Below are positions 57,296-64,000 of a DNA stretch of 64,000 nucleotides, piece by piece. The DNA comes from Chalara sp. BL73 (Eukaryota > Ascomycota > Leotiomycetes > Helotiales). Each line of letters opens with the position of its first letter. Positions within the stretch are counted from its first letter, which is position 1. The notes beneath the pieces are model-generated. The model searched no databases, had not been told where the DNA came from, and worked only from the letters and a program-made list of their open reading frames with translations. The stretch covers positions 372,001-436,000 of the forward strand of contig CAKJVC010000068.1 of NCBI GenBank assembly GCA_918026815.1, given 5' to 3'. The translations under genes were made by a program, and so were the position numbers.

Positions 57296-58262
57296 GACTA
57301 GCACTGCGCTCAGAGCCAGTCAACACTTCAGTAGATGGCTAGTATTGAAATTGATAACACAATAATAACTCTAGTCCTTATATTTCACGCTCGGTGAGGT
57401 CGTCAAATCAAGACCAGTGGGAAGGTTGAGAGTAAAATCAAGCGGTAGACCATACCTCAGACTTGTTAGCTTTTCCTTGACACACCCCAAGACCTGACGT
57501 ACATCGTTCAAATCTAATTAGTCCCGCGGCAGGGAAATGATATAGGAAGTAGAGAAGAAAAATTCAAATTGTAACGTTTTGATGAAGAAATGGAAATGGA
57601 AAGCCTATGGTGCATGCTAGGCGTATATGCGGAATCTACAATATGACAAGGAATTTCAGCAATAGTAGGTAGCAAATCAATACGACACTAAACACTGCCT
57701 TTTCTCCTTTCTCCCACCTCTTGAGAGGGATCAGGATGGACTGCTTGACAGCCTCCAACTTTCTTTGCCGGTTCCGCTAACACCCAAACAGAAATATTGA
57801 GCTAAAATTCAGAACGGATGATAAAGGGGACACCACTGGAAATGGTGGGATATATGCAAAGACTGACAGGAATGGGAATGGCAAGGAAAAACGCAAAGGG
57901 GGCAACTATAAACGGTGAGGCAAGCTCAAAATAGCCACCATCAGTTCATGATAGATAACCTTCATGCCGACACCAAGATGCCGCCTGTACAGCTAGAGTC
58001 ACGACTGGTGGAGAAAGGATACGAGTGCGGCAACGCTGTGAAATCCCTTTCCCAAGCCTCAAGAAAGCATGGATAGTGACATAGTTCGTTTGGACATTAA
58101 GCGTGGCTCCTTCTAATATTCCCCTATCGAGTTTGATGGACGTCGCATGATCATCTAGGTACAGTTCTTCCCGTAAAGAAATCGTGATCAAATGACAGGC
58201 GCCTTCGAATCATATCATCTTCTGATGCGAGAAATGAATTGATTGTGGTAATAATCTAACCC
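57296..58262. other. Convergent 3' spacer
   Basis: 0.97 kb between the reductase and ACP-TE genes. A minus-strand frame at 57946-58191 has no recognised motif. Nothing else seen. Confidence 0.5.
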
Positions 58263-59458
58263 TCACGCCAGAGACATTCCCTGTCCGATTTCCGATCCTG
58301 AATAATATCTTTGAGCAATAGGCTCAATGACTGGCACTATAAAATTGGTTAGCTTTTAAAATTCAGGTTTATACGGTCAAGTCAATATGCTCTACTCACG
58401 TCCGGCGGGTGAATAATCGTGAAGTGATTCCCCGGCATATTCGCCAAGGAAATATTCGCCCCTGGGAAGAGCCTGTCCCATCCCAGAGGCCCATCGTTAT
58501 CAGGTCTCTGTAGTAGCATTCGAGTAACTTTTATACTCAAATCTAAGCCCGTTTCAGCAGTATCCGCATTCTTCAGCACTCCATCCCTAGCCCAAATAAT
58601 GAAGACCTCCGGGAGGCCAGACAGTTCCATTGGCGTGGGCATGTATTCTGATATTGCTTTAATGGACATACCAAAATGGTTTATCATCCATGTAGGCGGT
58701 TGCTTTGTGCCCCAGTTGCCCATAAGATTGTTTTTGGAAAGATAATGCACAACTTCCATCGGCAATTCCTCGTACACCAAGCGGCAGGGGGAGTCAATTA
58801 ATACCAACTTCTTAACTCTCTCGCCTTTAAGTACAAGGAATTTTGCTACTTCAAACGAATAGTAGCCTCCTGCAGACCAACCACCAAGAACATAGGGACC
58901 TTCTGGTTGTCGCTGTCTGATCTCATCGGCCCATATTGCCGCGATACCTTCTACACTGAACTTTCCCTCCTTACTGGCATTCAGGAATGGGCTATTCATG
59001 CCGATAAGACAAACGCTTGGATCAATGGCCGGAAGCCTTAGATACGCCGCTGCTGATCCACTCCCATCTGGCAGTAGGAAAATTGTTTTCTTGGAGGATG
59101 CGACTTTGCCCTGAAGAACGATCGATAATGGATTAGCAGGAGTTAATGAAGGTGAAGTAGTTTTTCCAGCATTAATTGTCTCGACTGGAGGCTTTAGTGA
59201 GTCTTGCAAGTGTGACCGCAGCCTATCGACAGTAGAGTAGTCATTGAATGTGGTATTGGGCAAGCGAAGTCCAGTTTTCTCTGCTATTTTAGAAACTATC
59301 GATTTTGCCAGGATAACATCGACTCCAAGATCCGCAAAGTCCGTGTCTCCATCCAGTTCATCTCTTGAGATCCCAACTTCCTCGGAGATGATATTGAGAA
59401 TGCTGTCTGCCTCCGAACTTTGAGTTTTACTCATTCTCGCTGGACTTCTGAGCAGCAT
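58263..59458 (-). CDS. Stand-alone pseudo-ACP-thioesterase didomain protein
   Basis: Looks like the last two domains of an NR-PKS encoded separately. Residues about 13-85 have the ACP fold sequence (DTDFADLGVDVILAKSI), but the position of the phosphopantetheine Ser (usual DSL) is Val48, so it cannot carry a chain. Residues about 120-378 are a thioesterase: TIFLLPDGSGS, nucleophile Ser195 in GGWSAGGYY, His345 in PGNHFTII. The NR-PKS TE of the same cluster shares LLPDGSGS, SPFL and the helix after the elbow, so the two are paralogous. A 3' intron is proposed (58337-58395), giving 378 aa ending GQGMSLA; without it the frame stops five residues after PPD. Start at 59458, or the Met at 59434. Divergent from the HR-PKS. 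It may release or edit products in trans. Confidence 0.85.
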
Positions 59459-59645
59459 GGATGAATTACACTTCGATTACTGAATGAGTCTTTTCATCAT
59501 CAGAGTACGATTTGCAATAGCAGCGCTTTAAACTTGATCACATAATCACTAACTCTTACCCAATGATAAGGCTCCAAAGTCGGGAAATGCTCCTAACCAA
59601 AAATCCTAAAAGCTCAAAATCATAGCCAATGAGAAGTTGGCTTGT

Positions 59646-59712
59646 GGGTGGGTTGCTGGAGCATTTCGAGTTGCAACGATCAGCCAATTGAAAATGCTCC
59701 GGCAACCACCCC
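59646..59712. repeat. Inverted repeat in the ACP-TE/HR-PKS promoter
   Basis: Arms of 21 bp, left ending GGTTGCTGGAGCATTT, right beginning AAATGCTCCGGCAACC, with a 25-bp centre. A third copy of AAATGCTCC lies at 59585-59593. Probably a protein-binding dyad. Confidence 0.6.
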
Positions 59713-59808
59713 TGCTTTTCAATTATAACCAAATTAGGGCCACAACAATCTACTACCCACCCTTAACACGGCAAGATTCGAAATTCCGAAATTATTACGC
59801 TCGAGCTA

Positions 59809-59815
59809 TCGGCGA
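59809..59815 (+). promoter_or_regulatory. TCGGCGA motif, ACP-TE/HR-PKS promoter
   Basis: TATCGGCGACATC, 330 bp upstream of the HR-PKS ATG and 350 bp from the ACP-TE ATG. It matches the heptamer but has C in place of T at position eight. Confidence 0.4.
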
Positions 59816-60145
59816 CATCTTGGTGTTTCCGCAGAAAAAAGAGCCCTTGGCAAGGGAATGCGCACTACCAGAAGTTCAGGCTTCACATAAGGAAAGCAGA
59901 TCTTAAGCGACCTTAGCTTCAATCTGATCGGGGAGAAGCAGTCTGAATAAGAGCTTCTCTAATATTAGGTCTTGGTGTCGTTATTCCTGGTACCACCACT
60001 GGTACTAATCATTTCGCGAGAAGAGCCTATCTCTCTTTACCGATACCTATAGCTAATTTCCCACTTCTCACGCTTTGGTTTTGGATGTCTTGATTTCCCC
60101 TTTCCGGTAGATCGAATTAGACAAGGGAAGTTGTCTGTGGCAAAT

Positions 60146-63100
60146 ATGGGAGATAGGAATTCTGTTGCGATTACGGGGCTCTCATGCAGGTTCCCTGGCG
60201 ATGGAGACAGTCTTGATAACTTCTGGGAGTTCATTTGTTCAGGAAAATGTCAGTTCTTTCTAACCAAAAGTAATTCACCTAGACCCCAACTCATGTGCCT
60301 CTCTAGCGGCGTGGTCCAAAATTCCGAGTGAGCGATTTAATGTGAATGCATTCTGGTCGTCGTCTAAGAATCGTAATACCAGCATTACACATGGCGCTCA
60401 CTTTTTGAAGGATGATGTCTCGAAATTCGACGCAAACTTCTTCAGCATCCCCAAGAATGAGGCTGAAGCCATGGATCCTCAACAACGAATCATGCTTGAG
60501 GTTGCCTACGAAGCTTTGGAAAAAGCTGGCCTTCCTTTAGATAGAATTGCTGGGACCCAAACTGGCGTTTTCATGGGCCACTTCACAAGCGACTACAAAG
60601 AGATGATCTACAGAGATCCAGACAACGCACCATTATACAGTATCACAGGAGCCTGCAAGACTTCGTTAGCAAACAGGATTTCCTGGCTCTGGGACTTAAA
60701 AGGACCAAGCATTGCCGTTGACACTGCTTGCTCGTCTAGCCTTGTTGCGCTGCATCTAGCGTGTCAGAGTCTGCAAACAGGAGATTCTGATATTGCAATT
60801 GTCGGCGGAACCAGTCTTCTGCTGAATCCAGAGATGTTCATGTATCTCTCTAATCAAGCATTTCTGTCGCCGGATGGCAAATGCAAGAGCTTTGACGAGT
60901 CAGCTAATGGGTACGGCCGTGGCGAAGGCTTCGGCTGTGTTATTCTAAAACGGGTTGACGATGCCATCTCAGCAGGCGATCCTATCAGGGCAGTCATCCG
61001 TGGCACAGGCTCGAATCAAGACGGGCATACGAAAGGCTTTACTTTGCCCAGTGCAGATGCGCAAGCAGCGTTAATTCAGGAAACATATCGCAGGGCAGGA
61101 GTGGATATGAGAGACACCGGTTATGTGGAAGCCCACGTATGTCTTCTGCGTTTTGGAAGATCGAACTCTCTTTCTAATATGTATTATAGGGAACTGGCAC
61201 GCAAGCAGGTGATGTTCAAGAGATGGAGGCGTTGTCGAGGACTATAGCTATATCCCACATGACTGATCACAAGCTATTTGTAGGGTCTGTAAAATCAAAC
61301 GTAAGCCATCCTCCAATAGCTGCCGCCAAATCATACTTAGAGGATTTAGATTGGCCACCTAGAAGCTGCGGCCGGCGTTGCAGGTATAATAAAAGCAGTA
61401 CTCATACTGGAAAGTGGAATCATCCCTCCTAGCATCAATTTTAGAAAAGGAAACCCAAAGATCAAATTCGACAAGTGGAATATTCAGATTCCTATAAAGG
61501 CAACCCCGTGGCCTACCAGCGGGGTACGCCGAATCAGTACCAACTCTTTTGGATACGGTGGAACAAATGCACATGCAATCTTAGAAAATGTAGATCACTA
61601 CTTGAAGGAACGACACATCTCGGCCAGTGACTACGCCAAATCCTCACTTACTAGGCAGACCGCCAATGGCAAAGATAATGTCGCGAATGGCGTCCATGGA
61701 TTTACTGACCGGGAAGTAACCCGCTTGTTCGTTGTGAGCGCGCAAGACAAAGATGGCCTCGAGCGGGTGAAGACATCGCTCGCGAGGTATATCGAGAAAA
61801 GGGCTACCGAGGCTGAGATAGGAGCCGAGAATACAGAGACCTTCATGTCAGAACTTGCTTATACGTTAAGCGAAAGGAGGTCACGTCTTCAGTGGAAGAC
61901 CTCTATAATTGCATCATCACTGGACGAGCTTTCTACTGCATTGGCCGATAAGGGAAACACAGCGCTTGTGGCTCAGTCATCCCGAATTCCTCGGCTTGGT
62001 TTTATCTTCACCGGTCAGGGCGCTCAGTGGCCCCGGATGGGAATAGAACTCATGGATTATAAGGGATTCAAAGATAGCGTGATATCAGCCGATCGCTATC
62101 TACGGGAAGAATGCGAATGTCCCTGGTCGGTGACCGCAGAGCTGCAGAAAGGAAAGTCAACATCACAGCTTCACTTGGCTGAATTTAGCCAGGCGCTCTG
62201 CACGGTGCTTCAAGTTGCTCTTGTCGATCTTCTCAAGACATGGAATGTCTTTCCTACAGCCGTAGCTGGACATTCAAGCGGAGAAATTGCTGCTGCATAT
62301 TGCATGGGTGCGCTGACCAAAGAGGACGCCTGGAAGATTGCATATTATCGAGGTGTACTCTCGTCCGAACTGAAGGCCATTGCGCCGGATTTGGATGGGT
62401 CGATGATGGCCGCTGGATTATCGCACGAAAAAGCCGAGGGATGGATCTCCAAGGTCACTGATGGAGAAGTTGTAGTGGCTTGTATCAACTCGCCATCCAG
62501 TGTCACCATCTCAGGTGATGCTCAAGGTATCGACCAACTTCTCGGTTTGCTGAAAGAAGAGGGAATATTTGCAAGGAAGCTACAGGTCGATACAGCATAT
62601 CACTCACCCCATATGCAGGTGGTGGCTCAAGATTACTATGAAGTACTTGCAGATATTGCCACTCTCCAGCCTGCAGGTGATTGTACAATGCACTCAAGTA
62701 CTACTGGGTCCTCGATTGATGCAAACCAATTGGGCGCTGTCAATTGGGTTCGAAATCTCACTTCTCCGGTACTGTTTTCTAACGCAGTTTATGACATGCT
62801 GCGTCCTACGAGAGACAGGAAGCGTGCGGGTGAGAACGCTGTGGACTTATTGATCGAAATTGGACCACATTCAGCACTCCGAGGCCCATCGATACAGACC
62901 TTGGAAGCTAATGGAATCACCAACATTCCTTACCATTCTATCCTGACCAGGAATGAAAGTGCCTTCGAAACAGCGTTGAACCTTGCCGGCGCCCTTTTCG
63001 CTCTGGGCTTTCCCGTAGAAACACGCGAAGTAAACATTAGTGGCAATAAACATTTCGAAAAGCCCCTTGTGGATCTCCCATCATACCCGTGGAATCATTC

Positions 63101-64000
63101 GCGGAGATATTGGCATGAGTCTCGAGTTGAGAAAGAATATCTATCAAGAGAGAAGCCCAAACTTAGCCTTTTGGGTGCTCCTAGTCCAGCCCTTGGTGAT
63201 GGAGAGCGGCTCTGGAGAGGCTTCATGAGATTATCTGAAGAGCCTTGGATAGCTGATCACAAGATGCAAGGATCAATACTGTACCCAGGCGCAGGCTATC
63301 TTGCCATGGCTTTGGAGGCTGCCTATCAGACGGCTGACAAAGACCGGCAAATCGCAGCCTATAAGTTGCGGGACGTTCAGTTGACGTCCGCTGCAATTAT
63401 CAGTGAAGGAACCGACTTAGAATTTATCGTTCAATTGAGACCACACATCTCCGGTACGCGAGACTTGTCCTCAACATGGACAGAGTTTTCTATCACATCT
63501 TCACCGAATGGCGAGTCTTTAGTGAAGAACTGCTGCGGCCTGATTATTATTGAGTATGAACCTGCAGAGGGCTCTCAAATGAGATACGAGAGAGACTGCG
63601 AGCTCCGGGCATCAAGAAACCTCTATCTGGAGGCAAAAGAGCACTGCAAGAGTTGTATCAGTCCGCAAGACTTCTATACTGATTTAGCGTCCATGGGTTT
63701 CGAGTATGGTCCCGCGTTCACGAACCTCTCTGATATCCACAATAGAGATGGACAAAGCGTGTGTACCCTACAGATTCCAGATATCCAGGCAAGGACTCTT
63801 GATGGAAGTGATAGACCACATATCATTCATCCGGGAGTTCTTGATTCTGTGTTTCATCTGGCTTTTGCCGCCGTCAAAGGAAGCAAAACGGATCTAACAA
63901 CTACAATGGTGCCGAGATCTGTTGGTGAGGTGACGATCTCGGCCAAAGTTCCATTCAAGCCAGGAACTAAACTCCTAGGCTATTCAAACTCTGGTAGACA
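60146..64000 (+). CDS. Highly reducing polyketide synthase, KS-AT-DH part (runs off the right edge)
   Basis: Iterative type I HR-PKS, probably making the reduced chain passed to the NR-PKS. Exons 60146-60248, 60307-61136, 61190-61300 and 61350 onward; introns of 58, 53 and 49 bp keep the frame, and the last exon is open to the window end (1231 residues seen). KS has Cys176 (VDTACSSS), His311 (AHGTGT, split by an intron) and His351 (SNIGHLEAAAG, created by splicing 61300 to 61350). AT has Ser657 in GHSSGE and FTGQGAQW upstream. DH has His985 (DHKMQGSILYPG) and Asp1180 (HPGVLDS). Methyltransferase, ER, KR and ACP would lie beyond 64000. Start: the first ATG, 11 codons before the KS motif LSCRFPG; the frame upstream lacks another. 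Confidence 0.95.

Larger units (their letters stand above)
59459..60145. promoter_or_regulatory. Divergent promoter, ACP-TE/HR-PKS
   Basis: 687 bp between divergent starts. It contains a 21-bp inverted repeat (59646-59666 and 59692-59712, 18 of 21 matching), a further GAAATGCTCC copy at about 59584, CCAAT boxes, and one TCGGCGA site at 59809-59815. Confidence 0.5.

Noticed and set aside
58382..58398. ACP-TE C-terminus ending shortly after HPPD at 58382
   Set aside because: A GTAGAG donor and TATAG acceptor give a 24-residue extension in a protein-like frame; the GTGAGT donor four bases earlier gives a less likely reading. Kept as a proposal, not certain.

Overview
The window is nuclear DNA of a filamentous ascomycete (Pezizomycotina). 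The evidence is short spliced introns of about 50-106 bp, a dispersed 5S rRNA gene, F-box gene families, polyketide synthase genes with a Zn2Cys6 regulator, and transposons ruined by C-to-T/G-to-A change of the RIP type. The style of the F-box families recalls Leotiomycetes, but that is only an impression.

Layout. 1-5.2 kb: a partial F-box gene, a Pro/Ser-rich single-pass membrane protein and a GMC oxidoreductase, all on the minus strand. 5.2-16.6 kb: gene-poor DNA with a small TIR element (5476-5908), a UbiA-type prenyltransferase fragment, a 5S rRNA gene (8023-8141), one copy of a dispersed repeat, a gene for only the luminal half of a DSC/Tul1-like E3 ligase subunit, an F-box gene and a broken gene for a secreted protein. 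16.6-32.4 kb: one AT-rich block that resolves into three nested transposons, each with an exact target-site duplication: a hAT element (TSD GCTAGTTT) split by a Copia element (TSD CTTGA), itself split by a Gypsy element (TSD TAAAC). 32.4-42.4 kb: another F-box gene, a rearranged second copy of the 8.3-kb repeat, a lysophospholipase and a CE1 acetylxylan-esterase pseudogene.

42.4-64 kb is a polyketide biosynthetic cluster that continues past the right edge. It holds an AflR-like Zn2Cys6 regulator, a non-reducing PKS (SAT-KS-AT-PT-ACP-TE, 2073 aa as spliced here), a FAD monooxygenase, a cupin protein, a Gre2/DFR-like reductase, a stand-alone ACP-TE didomain protein whose ACP lacks the phosphopantetheine serine, and a highly reducing PKS (KS-AT-DH... 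truncated). An HR-PKS plus an NR-PKS with an intact SAT and a TE fits a resorcylic-acid-lactone-like or related benzenediol product: the HR-PKS would make a reduced starter, SAT would load it on the NR-PKS, and TE would release or cyclise the chain. The monooxygenase, reductase and cupin would tailor it. The product itself cannot be read from the sequence.

The most unusual signals are in this cluster. A perfect 31-bp inverted repeat lies about 100 bp upstream of the regulator. The palindromic core TCGGCGA(T) within it recurs in the intergenic regions of the NR-PKS, of the monooxygenase/cupin pair and of the ACP-TE/HR-PKS pair. The separate pseudo-ACP-TE protein is the other strong candidate for something not well described.
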